From assembly GCA_965601455.1 (NCBI GenBank), contig OZ271831.1, forward strand, positions 3,224,001 through 3,288,000: 64,000 bases of DNA. The letters run 5' to 3'. Both the position numbers and the translations under genes were made by a program. Position 1 is the stretch's first letter, and each line of letters begins with the position of its first letter. Below the pieces are notes generated by a model, which was given only the letters and a program-made list of their open reading frames with translations, did not search any database and was not told the DNA's origin. Source of the stretch: JANQEU01 sp965601455. Its GTDB lineage: Bacteria > Bacteroidota > Bacteroidia > Cytophagales > Cyclobacteriaceae. Below are positions 27,969 to 37,013 of the stretch, piece after piece.

Positions 27969-29893
27969 GATTCAAAGTTTAATGATAGAGCTAGACAATA
28001 GTTTCTTCCATACATTGGATAACCTCTTCTGTTTTCGAAATAGGCATTGGTAAGATTATTTACATCGAAACGAATGCTTCCCCCAAATACCTGCCAGTGC
28101 CATTTGTAACCCGTCGAAATATCAAGGAATCCGTAAGCGTCAAGTTTCCTCAATTCAGAATTGGACTCATCCGTATATTGATCACCGACGTAACCGTGAC
28201 GGATTTGTATGGATAGGTCTTTATATCCGATCAACAAGCTATTATTCAATGAGTGAATTGGGGTATAAAGCAGTTGATTACCCTCAGTATTTTGATTTGG
28301 CGATTTCTGTAGAGTCGAAATACCCATTCGGTAGGAAGACAAAAGACCCAATTGCGTATTTCCAGCTTGATAGTTGAATGTACCCGTAGATTCAATTCCC
28401 CTGGACCAGACTTCTCGCAGGTTTTCAGGTGTCCAATAATTCTGTTCTGACAGGTACCACTGAATCCAATTGGTAACCTGACTATTAAATACCGTTACAC
28501 TAACGCCAATACCTCCTGGTGATGGGGAGTCCAAATACTCTATTCCAATTTCCTGATTCCAGGAGCTCTCGGCATCAAGCTGTGGATTCCCACGGGCTCC
28601 GCTACCTTGCCAGTATAGGTCGTTGAAAGTGGGAATCCGGTAATTTCTGGATGCATTTCCCTTTACTTTGATATTTTGAGAAATACCCCATTCCAGACCC
28701 ATGGATGGAGTAAATGGAGTACGTATCCCATCTATCAACTCTTCTCTCCCATTAAAGACAAGGAAAAGGTTTTCAATAGGATTAGTACGTGCACTTACGG
28801 TCATCGAGAAGATATTTCTGGTTGGATCGCTTGTAAGATTGTCCGCACTGCCCTGCTGGTTTTCGTATTGGATTCCCGTGAAGATCTCTGTCCTAGAAGT
28901 AACTCGATACTCAGCCTGGAACTGTTGAATATAGGACACATAATCGTTATCAGACCGTAGTGAAATATCAGGATCTTTGAATTCTGATCCCTGGTAAATA
29001 ACAGCTTGCTTCAGGCTTAAACCCAACCGATTTCGATCAAAATGGTAATAGATTAAACCTCTAATAACGTCATCGTCCTGGGCCGCTCTACTTTGACCGC
29101 TCGCAATAATAGACTCTGGAACTTCCACCTCCTGATTTTGAAAAGAAGTGATGACTCCAATCATGTGTTCATTATTGATTCTCCAGCCCGCTTGTTGTTG
29201 AAAACCCACAGTTTGCAAGCCCGCGTTTGACCTCCTCTCCCCCTGAACTGGATTTTGATAGGGATTCCGATAGGGAAAATCGTTTGCAACTCGCCTATTA
29301 TAAATCACTGTCTTGGCAGATAATCTCTTACCGCCAATTGAAGCAGAAATGTTTTGAGCCTGTCGCCCGAAACTACCAAGCTCAGATACGGTTTCAACTC
29401 GAATATGCTTACGAAATTTTAAGTCATTCGTCAATTGGATCGTACCGCCAATTGCACCTGATCCGTAAAGACTAGCTGACCCTCCTTTTTGAATGGAGAC
29501 ATTATCTGTCAGGCCTACATGAAACAAGGAAAGATCTTGCTGGCCCAACAAAGGATTGTTCAGGGTGATTCCATTCCAAACAATAGCAGTATGCGATGCG
29601 TTAAGCCCTCGTAATGCTGGTGAACTCAATCCTGTTGGGCCATAGGGACGAATTTCTCCAATAGAAGAGTATCGTAACAGCTGAGACAAACTCTGACCAG
29701 CAGTATAGCTAAAAGTAGCACTGTCAAGAACGTACGTCGATAATCCAATCTCCGACTTTTCGGTACGAGATGGCACGACGTTCACCTCCATCAAAGTGAT
29801 GGTAGTGATCGAATCGATTGGAGACTTCTGGGCATTGGTTGGTAGCATAATCACCAGTACCAATCCCATTGTCATTATACCTTTTACGCCCAT
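27965..29893 (-). CDS. btuB: TonB-dependent cobalamin receptor, BtuB-like
   Basis: This outer-membrane receptor has about 642 residues and imports vitamin B12 or related corrinoids with TonB energy. Started at ATG 29893, it has a signal peptide (MGVKGIMTMGLVLVIMLPTNA); a TTG at 29926 would add 11 residues. A short TonB box region (TLMEVNVVPSR) precedes the plug (LRGLNASHTAIVWNGITL, KGGSASLYGSGAIGGTIQL) and a barrel ending in NYCLALSLNFES, with a terminal aromatic/hydrophobic strand. Length is like E. coli BtuB. The cobalamin riboswitch at 30000-30178 on the same strand makes B12 the expected ligand. It is followed by the BtuG-like and DUF5522 genes. Confidence 0.87.
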   Translation of the reverse strand: MGVKGIMTMGLVLVIMLPTNAQKSPIDSITTITLMEVNVVPSRTEKSEIGLSTYVLDSATFSYTAGQSLSQLLRYSSIGEIRPYGPTGLSSPALRGLNASHTAIVWNGITLNNPLLGQQDLSLFHVGLTDNVSIQKGGSASLYGSGAIGGTIQLTNDLKFRKHIRVETVSELGSFGRQAQNISASIGGKRLSAKTVIYNRRVANDFPYRNPYQNPVQGERRSNAGLQTVGFQQQAGWRINNEHMIGVITSFQNQEVEVPESIIASGQSRAAQDDDVIRGLIYYHFDRNRLGLSLKQAVIYQGSEFKDPDISLRSDNDYVSYIQQFQAEYRVTSRTEIFTGIQYENQQGSADNLTSDPTRNIFSMTVSARTNPIENLFLVFNGREELIDGIRTPFTPSMGLEWGISQNIKVKGNASRNYRIPTFNDLYWQGSGARGNPQLDAESSWNQEIGIEYLDSPSPGGIGVSVTVFNSQVTNWIQWYLSEQNYWTPENLREVWSRGIESTGTFNYQAGNTQLGLLSSYRMGISTLQKSPNQNTEGNQLLYTPIHSLNNSLLIGYKDLSIQIRHGYVGDQYTDESNSELRKLDAYGFLDISTGYKWHWQVFGGSIRFDVNNLTNAYFENRRGYPMYGRNYCLALSLNFES

Positions 29894-29999
29894 TGAATAA
29901 GTTTTAAACCAACGGGCTTTCGACAACGAAGGATGAATTACAACGCAGCTAACACTACGGATTCATACATCGACTTTTCCACCGAAAGCCATCTGCAAA

Positions 30000-30178
30000 A
30001 ACGCGTAATGGCAGGTCTTCTGACTTACTCCGTTGCGTCTGGCCTTCCCGTCGTTCGACAGTGGCATTGTAGAGACTCAACAAGAATGGAGCTTACAGCT
30101 ACGGGGATAGTTCCTGATTTTCACAGGATTCCCTTTTAATCCAATCCACCAATCAATGGAAAGGAACCATCATGCGTT
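30000..30178 (-). promoter_or_regulatory. cobalamin (B12) riboswitch
   Basis: Read on the minus strand this 179-nt leader has the cobalamin aptamer parts in order: P1 (AACGC at 30178-30174 pairing with GCGTT at 30004-30000), ATGGTTCC, AAAAGGGAATCCTGTGAAAA, CCCCGTAGCTGTAAGCTC (the B12-box region), GCCACTG, CGGGAAGGCC and GTCAGAAGACCTGCC. It lies about 107 nt upstream of the BtuB-like start codon. Binding of adenosyl- or another cobalamin should switch the operon off. After the aptamer, GGCTTTCG (29990-29983) can pair with CGAAAGCC (29922-29915), possibly part of the expression platform that controls ribosome access. Confidence 0.93.
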
Positions 30179-30179
30179 G

Positions 30180-30187
30180 CAAAGGTA
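30180..30187 (-). promoter_or_regulatory. candidate -7 promoter box TACCTTTG for the B12 operon
   Basis: On the minus strand, TACCTTTG matches the Bacteroidota -7 consensus TAnnTTTG perfectly and ends 2 bases before the 5' strand of riboswitch helix P1. The predicted transcription start therefore falls at or just inside the 5' end of the aptamer. No clear TTTG -33 element is present at the usual spacing. Confidence 0.5.
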
Positions 30188-30207
30188 CGTAGAATTTGTA
30201 TTATGCG

Positions 30208-32907
30208 TTATTCGGTACGTCCACTACCAGCAACCATACTTTTCAGGAAGGAGGAAAACTTCTTGTTTGAGATCAGATCTTCAATGGTGACATGCATGCG
30301 ATACCTCCAGTAATGCATAGGATTTGCTGGTACATTTATTCTCTCTTCCTCAGGATTCTGTCTTCTCAATTCACTATCCATAGCTAACAAATCCTGCAAT
30401 GGAAAAATGGCCAATATACTGGGCGAATACATATGCTGATTGATAATATCTGTCGCTAACCAGGGTTCCAGAAAGTAAGGCGGTTCATCATATCTACCCA
30501 TGATCTTGTGATAGAATTGTCTGGATTTTTCAGCATCTTCCTGCCACCACTCCCGAAGAGTAGATGTATCATGACTACTTGTAGTTGTAACACTCTCATA
30601 TGATGTGTCGGAAGGGTGCCAAAAACCACGGTCATCGTTAGGCATTCGCTGTACGGCTAGACTTAGAATATTAAGGTCTTTCATAACGCCAGGAACCGAA
30701 GCTGGAACCATACCAAGATCTTCACCACAAATCAGCATATTGGAAGCTTCCTTAATAGCAGGAAGTTTATTCATAGCTTTCTCTCTCCAAAACTCATTGT
30801 GCCGATGATAGAAAAAATGATTGTAAAGTCTATCAAGAACAGACTTCTCATGATCACCCAGCTCTTGAAACGAATAAGTGGAATGCAAGCCAACCCTTGG
30901 ACAGTACTCACCTGGGCCTGACTCAACAAAAAGAACTTCTGAAACCAAACGATATAAGTTGTGCTTCAACCATCTTCCAAAGTCGGTGGTATCACTATCT
31001 TCAATTTCTTCAAAATGTGAACGGATCTTTGACTGTGTATTGAAAGACTCTTTCAACCGGAAACAGCCGGGAGCATATTCATCCAGATACTTTTCGAAAA
31101 CAGCAGGTGCATGACTTTGAAAAATCTCCTGGACCATATGATACCTGATGTAAGGTTCACAATACCGGCTATAGTCCATACCAAGCCCCCAGTTTCTGAG
31201 CTCCTCTTCCGAAAAAGGTAAACATGGATTAAACCTTCCAAGTAAACCATCGACCTGTTCAATAGGTATCTCCCAGATTCTGAAAAAACCAAGGATATGA
31301 TCAATCCTGATAATATCGAAGTACTCGGCCATCTTCGTCAAACGTCGGGTCCACCACTTGTAGCCATTCTCCTGCATGACCTCCCAATTGTAAGTTGGGA
31401 ATCCCCAGTTTTGACCTGTGATCGAGAAGTCATCCGGAGGTGCTCCTGCCTGCATATCCATTTTGAATAAATGCGGTTCCCACCATGCTTCCACAGAATT
31501 ACGATAAATCCCGATTGGGATATCTCCTTTAAGCACAACCCCATTTTCCCTTGCATAGTGAGTGGCATCCCTCAGTTGAGAATCCAGTTGATATTGGATG
31601 TACAGATACAACTGTATGGTATCAATAAACTCGGATTCCGGTAGGAATAGATCATCCAACTTTTTTTGTGAAACGGTACTGAATGCCTTCCAATGTCTGA
31701 AGTCAGGTGTTTCAAAGTGATCTCTTAGCGCACAAAAAGCCGCATACGGTCTTATCCAATCCTCGTTATTCTTCAGAAACGACTGAAAGGCTTTAGTCTT
31801 AGAAACCTTCTTAAAGTTTTCATTGTAGCTCTCTCGCAAAAATTCCATCTTAAGAGAAAGCACACCTTCATAATCCACTTCCGAGAGGGAATTCAGCTTT
31901 TTCTTTCTTTCCTCGAAAGAATTCTGCTTGCCTTTATCTTTTAGACTACCCAACTCATCCAAGCTGATGTAGATGGGATGCAAAGCCTGAACAGATATGG
32001 ACGCGTATGGATAAGAATCGGTCCACCGATGTGTAGCAGTAGTATCGTTGATCGGTAGAATCTGTAAAACTTTCATGCCTGTAGCATTTGCCCATTTTGT
32101 CAGCATCTTTAGGTCAGCGAAATCACCGATACCAGAACTTTGCTTTGTCTTTAACGAGAAAACTGGTATCGCCACTCCAGCAGCTTTCCAGAGGGAATCC
32201 GGACATCTGAGGTATTCATCGTTCAGGATAAAACTTGCTGAACTATCCGCCAACAGATTTACCTTCCGATTATCACCATATTCCCAATGTGAAATTTCCT
32301 TCTTGCTAATGTTATAAAGGACATACTTATATTCAATCTGATGATCACCCTTGGCTAACGGAATATCTGCCTCCCAGAATGGAAAATTGGAGTCGCTCAT
32401 CAGCACAACTTTCTTCGGATTCCAGTTACCTAAAGCCTTTGTGCTTCCAAGTATTCCTACCCTCAATTGATCGGGCACCCGGATAGCTTTTAATCGAAAC
32501 TTCAACGCTTCCGAATTACTTGATTTGGTGCTTTTAGTTTTTGATCGCTTGAAGAACGCATTTTCAAAGGGAGAACGATCAAGATTGTTTCGAGGATCTC
32601 CTGTTGTTCGCCAGGAATCTATTACTTCAACTCTATTTCCAATCTCCATGGCTGGAAGCTCTCGGTCATCTCCATATTCCCATAACGAATGATCCTTTGT
32701 ACCTATGGCGTACTTGTAGCGCACTCGATCCTCTGAAAAACTGATTTCACCTTCCCATAGATCCTCCTCAACCGCTGTTAATTCCAGGGCATCTTTCATT
32801 TCCCAATTCCCCAAAACCTTACTACTCCCAGCAATAAACAGTGACTGACCCCAGTCCGCTTTATACCTTATCCTGAATTTGACTTTTTTCCCCTTCGTTT
32901 TACTCAT
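30208..32907 (-). CDS. malQ: 4-alpha-glucanotransferase (GH77) with two N-terminal starch-binding domains
   Basis: This cytoplasmic disproportionating enzyme of 899 residues transfers glucan chains between maltodextrins. Two CBM20-type starch-binding domains come first (about residues 5-105 and 130-235; LGNWEMKDALELT, LGNWNPKKVVLMS). The GH77 barrel starts near residue 260 (KTKQSSGIGDFADLKML). Catalytic motifs are RIDHILGFFRIW (nucleophile Asp), CGEDLGMVP (acid/base Glu) and SSHDTSTLREWW. The CBM20 pair plus GH77 arrangement is the type seen in Bacteroidota and in plant DPE2. No signal peptide is present. It lies alone, close upstream of the B12 riboswitch, and may share glycogen or maltodextrin metabolism with the GH13 gene at 34341. 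Confidence 0.93.
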   Translation of the reverse strand: MSKTKGKKVKFRIRYKADWGQSLFIAGSSKVLGNWEMKDALELTAVEEDLWEGEISFSEDRVRYKYAIGTKDHSLWEYGDDRELPAMEIGNRVEVIDSWRTTGDPRNNLDRSPFENAFFKRSKTKSTKSSNSEALKFRLKAIRVPDQLRVGILGSTKALGNWNPKKVVLMSDSNFPFWEADIPLAKGDHQIEYKYVLYNISKKEISHWEYGDNRKVNLLADSSASFILNDEYLRCPDSLWKAAGVAIPVFSLKTKQSSGIGDFADLKMLTKWANATGMKVLQILPINDTTATHRWTDSYPYASISVQALHPIYISLDELGSLKDKGKQNSFEERKKKLNSLSEVDYEGVLSLKMEFLRESYNENFKKVSKTKAFQSFLKNNEDWIRPYAAFCALRDHFETPDFRHWKAFSTVSQKKLDDLFLPESEFIDTIQLYLYIQYQLDSQLRDATHYARENGVVLKGDIPIGIYRNSVEAWWEPHLFKMDMQAGAPPDDFSITGQNWGFPTYNWEVMQENGYKWWTRRLTKMAEYFDIIRIDHILGFFRIWEIPIEQVDGLLGRFNPCLPFSEEELRNWGLGMDYSRYCEPYIRYHMVQEIFQSHAPAVFEKYLDEYAPGCFRLKESFNTQSKIRSHFEEIEDSDTTDFGRWLKHNLYRLVSEVLFVESGPGEYCPRVGLHSTYSFQELGDHEKSVLDRLYNHFFYHRHNEFWREKAMNKLPAIKEASNMLICGEDLGMVPASVPGVMKDLNILSLAVQRMPNDDRGFWHPSDTSYESVTTTSSHDTSTLREWWQEDAEKSRQFYHKIMGRYDEPPYFLEPWLATDIINQHMYSPSILAIFPLQDLLAMDSELRRQNPEEERINVPANPMHYWRYRMHVTIEDLISNKKFSSFLKSMVAGSGRTE

Positions 32908-33153
32908 TCTAATCCCAGAATTTTTTTCAGTTTTCTCCTTTTACTATCGTTTATCAGCAAATACGGCAGCATTGAACAATACATTCATCTATGAGTCATT
33001 TCCATTTCAATCGTTTGAAATCAATGTATGGGCCACTTTGCTGAAAAATTTTCAAATACTCCTTTATTTAGCCTTCCAAAATATAAAAATTTCAACAAAA
33101 GCAAACTTGTGAAGGAAGCCAATCAAACAGCACAAAGTCTAACCGTATCACTC

Positions 33154-33161
33154 TATATTTG
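33154..33161 (+). promoter_or_regulatory. candidate -7 promoter box TATATTTG for fba
   Basis: TATATTTG fits the Bacteroidota TAnnTTTG consensus exactly and lies 41 bp upstream of the aldolase start codon in a 295-bp divergent intergenic region. No good TTTG is found 19-20 bp upstream, so support rests on the -7 box and position only. Confidence 0.42.
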
Positions 33162-33202
33162 TCCCGGAAGCAGACCAAAAAATCACATAATCAATCTCAT
33201 TT

Positions 33203-34267
33203 ATGAAGTTTAAACCAGGTGTCTTAACAGGAAAAGATGTAACTGACTTACTTAATTATGCCAATGAAAATAAATTTGCGCTACCTGCAGTAAACGTAGT
33301 TGGCACAAATTCCATGAATGGAGTGCTTGAGACGGCACGTGAATTGAATTCACCTGTCATCATCCAGTTTTCAAACGGCGGGGCTGCATTCATCGCAGGA
33401 AAAGGTTTACCTAATGACAACCAGGAAGCCGCAGTGCTTGGAGCGGTATCCGGGGCTAAGCACGTTCATTTATTAGCAGAAAAATATGGTGTTCCGGTAA
33501 TACTTCATACCGACCACTGCGCAAAGAAATTGTTACCCTGGATGGATGGAATGGTGGAAGCCAATGAGAAGCATTTTGAAGAAACGGGTGCACCGCTCTT
33601 CAGCTCTCATATGCTCGACCTTTCAGAGGAACCACTGGAAGAGAATATTGAAATCTCAGGGAAATATTTTGATCGAATGTCTAAAATGGGCATCACTCTT
33701 GAAATCGAGCTGGGCGTTACCGGAGGTGAGGAAGATGGTGTTGATAACACAGATATTGACAATGCCAGGTTATACACTCAGCCTGAAGAAGTAGCCTACT
33801 CATTCGAGAATCTCAAGAAGATTTCCCCAAACTTCACTGTAGCTGCTGCTTTTGGAAATGTACATGGAGTATACAAACCAGGAAACGTTAAGCTCACCCC
33901 TGTGATATTAAAGAACTCACAAGACTATATTCAGGAGAAGTTTGGTACAGGCCCCAATCCCGTAAACTTTGTTTTTCATGGAGGTTCAGGGTCCACCGTG
34001 GATGAAATTCGGGAGGCAATTAGCTATGGAGCAATAAAAATGAATATCGACACGGATATGCAATGGGCTACCTGGGAAGGAGTTATGAACTATTACAAGG
34101 GTAACGAAGGCTACTTGCAAGCTCAAATCGGTAATCCGGACGGTGACGACGTACCCAATAAGAAGTACTATGATCCTCGAAAATGGTTAAGAGAGGGGGA
34201 GAAAGCATTCATCTCCAGGCTGAAGAAAGCTTTTGAAGACCTCAACAACATTAATCAAAACGCTTAA
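33203..34267 (+). CDS. fbaA: fructose-bisphosphate aldolase, class II
   Basis: This cytoplasmic zinc enzyme of glycolysis and gluconeogenesis interconverts fructose-1,6-bisphosphate with glyceraldehyde-3-phosphate and dihydroxyacetone phosphate. The 354-residue length fits the long (type A, E. coli/yeast-like) class II form. Zinc and substrate motifs are visible: ILHTDHCAKK, EIELGVTGGEEDGVD, AAFGNVHGVYKPGNV and FVFHGGSGS. The start at ATG 33203 gives MKFKPGVLTGKDV, as expected. It is monocistronic: a candidate promoter lies upstream and a strong terminator downstream. Confidence 0.95.
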   Translation: MKFKPGVLTGKDVTDLLNYANENKFALPAVNVVGTNSMNGVLETARELNSPVIIQFSNGGAAFIAGKGLPNDNQEAAVLGAVSGAKHVHLLAEKYGVPVILHTDHCAKKLLPWMDGMVEANEKHFEETGAPLFSSHMLDLSEEPLEENIEISGKYFDRMSKMGITLEIELGVTGGEEDGVDNTDIDNARLYTQPEEVAYSFENLKKISPNFTVAAAFGNVHGVYKPGNVKLTPVILKNSQDYIQEKFGTGPNPVNFVFHGGSGSTVDEIREAISYGAIKMNIDTDMQWATWEGVMNYYKGNEGYLQAQIGNPDGDDVPNKKYYDPRKWLREGEKAFISRLKKAFEDLNNINQNA

Positions 34268-34290
34268 TTTCAAGCTTCATTTAAGAAACT

Positions 34291-34319
34291 AGCCCTTGCC
34301 TTTGTCGAGGGCTTTTTTT
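34291..34319 (+). terminator. rho-independent terminator after fba
   Basis: AGCCCT (34291-34296) pairs with AGGGCT (34307-34312), with an inner wobble extension, and is followed by seven T residues. It lies 24 bp after the aldolase stop codon and 22 bp before the amylase gene. Confidence 0.85.
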
Positions 34320-34340
34320 GTCAAATTAGACTAACACTCG

Positions 34341-36056
34341 ATGCGAAATCAGGAAAGAGTTGTCATCTACCAGCTTCTTGTTCGATTGTTTGGAAATACA
34401 AAAGAAGATAATCTCAAGCCATGGGGAACCATGGAAGAAAATGGGTGCGGTAAGTTTAATGACATCTCCAGCCTTGCTCTTCACGCGCTAAAGGGACAAG
34501 GTTATACACATATCTGGTATACTGGTGTCATTGAACATGCCAGCATGACTGTATATCCTGGTATTCCAACAAGTAATCCGCAGGTGGTAAAAGGAAGAGC
34601 AGGGTCTCCCTATGCCATCCGAGACTACTATGACGTTCATCCCGACTTTGCTGAAAATCTGGAGGAACGAATGAATGAGTTTGAGTCATTGATACAGCGA
34701 ACTCACGAAGCTGGGCTTAAGGTAATTATCGATTTTGTTCCAAATCACTTAGCCAGGGAATATCAATCAGATAAAAAGCCTGACGGGGTCGAGGATTTTG
34801 GCAAATCCGATCGAGTTGCAGATTGGTTTAACCAGGCAAACAACTACTATTATGTTGGTGAAAGCCTCTCCCCACCAAGTGAATATCTCCCATTAGGTGA
34901 AGAAACCAAGAATCTCGAGGGCCAGTCATTCGTCGAGAAACCTGCACGAGCTTCCGGAAATGATGTTTTTCAACCCAAACCTACTGTAAACGACTGGTTT
35001 GAAACCGTAAAACTCAATTATGGTGTCGATTATGTCAATGGTGGTAAAAAACACTTCCATCCCATCCCGGATACCTGGTCGAAAATGCTACATATTCTTC
35101 AATATTGGGTTGCAAAGGGTGTTGATGGGTTTAGATGCGACATGGCTGAAATGGTACCAGTGGAATTCTGGAATTGGGTAACCAAAACCTTGAAAAAAGA
35201 TCATCCCGAATTGATCTTTATTGCAGAAGCTTATATCAGGGAGCAATACAGACCCTATATTCAACAAGGTGGATTTGATTATCTCTACGACAAGGTAGAT
35301 TTGTATGATACCCTTAAGTCCATTATTCAAGGAAACCAAACCGCGGATAGTATCACCGGAGTTTGGCAAAAGCAGGAAGGAATTGCCGACAACATGCTAC
35401 GATTCCTGGAAACGCATGACGAACAACGGATAGCCTCCAAATATTTTGCGGGAAATGCCGAAAAAGGAATTGCTATGATGGCTGTAAGTGCTTTCATGCA
35501 TCGAGGGCCTGTTTTGATGTACTTCGGTCAGGAATTTGGCGAACCTGCATTAGGTACTTCGGGCTTCAGCGGAGACGATGGAAGAACAACCATATTTGAC
35601 TATTGGAATGTGCCGGAATTCTTAAAATGGAATAACAAAGGCAAGTTTGATGGAGAAGGTTTGTCCTCCGACCAAAAGAAACTCTCAAAGAGATATTCCG
35701 AAATCTTAAGACTCTGTAACTCCTCTCAGGCCCTAAAAGCGGGTCAATTCTTTGACCTACAATATTTCAACCGATCTTTCGAATATCATGGTTATTCCGA
35801 AAAGGTATTTTCATTTCTGCGTTACCATGAGAAAGAGATCCTTCTGATCGTGGTTAACCTCGGAAAGGAAATTGAGAATACCCTTGTGAAGATTCCTGAA
35901 TTGGCGTGGGAAATGATGAAATTTGAGTCCGAGAGTCTTGAGGTAAATGATCTGTATTTTTCTGTGAAAGAAATAAGTGACTATGAGTCCGATAAAGCGA
36001 TAAAATGCGTCATTCCACCTTATGATTTCCAAATATTGACAATTAAACAACTTTAA
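34341..36056 (+). CDS. alpha-amylase family glycosidase, GH13
   Basis: This is a 571-residue GH13 enzyme without a signal peptide, so it is probably cytoplasmic and acts on alpha-glucans such as glycogen or maltodextrins. Conserved regions are visible in order: VIIDFVPNHLA (region I), DGFRCDMAEMVP (region II with the nucleophile Asp), FIAEAY (region III with the acid/base Glu) and FLETHDEQRIAS (region IV). The N-terminus IYQLLVRLFGNTKEDN is typical of a Bacteroidota intracellular group. It lies between the fba terminator and the hydroxyacyl-CoA dehydrogenase gene, from which it is separated by one base, so these two are probably co-transcribed although unrelated in pathway. Confidence 0.9.
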   Translation: MRNQERVVIYQLLVRLFGNTKEDNLKPWGTMEENGCGKFNDISSLALHALKGQGYTHIWYTGVIEHASMTVYPGIPTSNPQVVKGRAGSPYAIRDYYDVHPDFAENLEERMNEFESLIQRTHEAGLKVIIDFVPNHLAREYQSDKKPDGVEDFGKSDRVADWFNQANNYYYVGESLSPPSEYLPLGEETKNLEGQSFVEKPARASGNDVFQPKPTVNDWFETVKLNYGVDYVNGGKKHFHPIPDTWSKMLHILQYWVAKGVDGFRCDMAEMVPVEFWNWVTKTLKKDHPELIFIAEAYIREQYRPYIQQGGFDYLYDKVDLYDTLKSIIQGNQTADSITGVWQKQEGIADNMLRFLETHDEQRIASKYFAGNAEKGIAMMAVSAFMHRGPVLMYFGQEFGEPALGTSGFSGDDGRTTIFDYWNVPEFLKWNNKGKFDGEGLSSDQKKLSKRYSEILRLCNSSQALKAGQFFDLQYFNRSFEYHGYSEKVFSFLRYHEKEILLIVVNLGKEIENTLVKIPELAWEMMKFESESLEVNDLYFSVKEISDYESDKAIKCVIPPYDFQILTIKQL

Positions 36057-36057
36057 G

Positions 36058-36954
36058 ATGGCCCTCAAAAACATCTCTGTAATAGGATCCGGAACAATGG
36101 GTAATGGAATTGCCCATGTTTTCGCTCAAGCTGGTTATAGTGTCAATTTGATTGACATTTCAGAAGAAGCTCTGAAAAAGGCAATGACTACAATCAATAA
36201 AAATCTGGATCGTCAGATTAAAAAAGAGATTATCTCCGAACCTGAAAAAGAAGTTATTCTTGGAAAGATCAATACAAGCAATTCAATACAGGAGGGTGTT
36301 TCCGAGGCTGATCTGGTTGTTGAAGCTGCCACGGAAAATTTTAACACGAAAGCTGAAATTTTCCGTTTAATGGACGAATCGAGCCCAACTACTTGCATAC
36401 TCGGTACCAACACTTCCTCTATTTCAATTACAAAAATTGCTTCTGTCACGAATAGACCCGCTCAGGTTATTGGCATGCATTTCATGAATCCCGTACCAGT
36501 CATGAAATTGGTTGAAGTCATCAGAGGTTATGCTACCAGCAATGAGGTAACTCAAGTCGTAATGGAGACAAGTAAGACCCTGGGAAAAACACCGGTTGAG
36601 GTAAATGATTATCCTGGTTTTGTTGCTAACCGAATTTTGATGCCTATGATCAATGAAGCCATTTATTCTCTTTTTGAAGGAGTTGCCGGAGTTACTGAGA
36701 TTGACACGGTAATGAAATTGGGTATGGCACACCCCATGGGACCATTGCAGTTGGCAGATTTTATAGGACTAGACGTTTGCTTATCGATTTTAAAAGTTCT
36801 CCATGAAGGTCTGGGTGATCCGAAATATCGTCCTTGTCCCTTGCTAGTCAATATGGTGACGGCTGGATATTTGGGTGTTAAAACCGGAGAAGGCTTCTAT
36901 AAATACATACCTGGATCAAAAGATCTGGTGGTCAGTCAAATGTTTGGCAAATAG
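36058..36954 (+). CDS. hbd: 3-hydroxybutyryl-CoA dehydrogenase
   Basis: This 298-residue cytoplasmic enzyme oxidises or forms 3-hydroxyacyl-CoA using NAD(P). The N-terminal Rossmann domain has GSGTMGNGIAHVFAQAGY. The middle region TNTSSISITKIA and IGMHFMNPVPVMKLVEVI contains the catalytic His, and the C-terminal helical domain has GFVANRILMPMINEA and HPMGPLQLADFIGLD. Length is typical of the stand-alone short enzyme, which acts on short chains. The neighbours give no pathway hint; beta-oxidation or butyrate/aromatic catabolism are possible. Confidence 0.93.
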   Translation: MALKNISVIGSGTMGNGIAHVFAQAGYSVNLIDISEEALKKAMTTINKNLDRQIKKEIISEPEKEVILGKINTSNSIQEGVSEADLVVEAATENFNTKAEIFRLMDESSPTTCILGTNTSSISITKIASVTNRPAQVIGMHFMNPVPVMKLVEVIRGYATSNEVTQVVMETSKTLGKTPVEVNDYPGFVANRILMPMINEAIYSLFEGVAGVTEIDTVMKLGMAHPMGPLQLADFIGLDVCLSILKVLHEGLGDPKYRPCPLLVNMVTAGYLGVKTGEGFYKYIPGSKDLVVSQMFGK

Positions 36955-36991
36955 AACCTAATACCGGGAACCAATAACAGGTAAAACCGAT

Positions 36992-36999
36992 TACTTTTG
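36992..36999 (+). promoter_or_regulatory. candidate -7 promoter box TACTTTTG for azurin gene
   Basis: TACTTTTG matches TAnnTTTG exactly and lies 14 bp before the ATG at 37014, implying a very short 5' leader. The preceding gap also carries a fragment of the AGAACC-like intergenic repeat. Confidence 0.42.
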
Positions 37000-37013
37000 C
37001 AGGCAATAAACTA

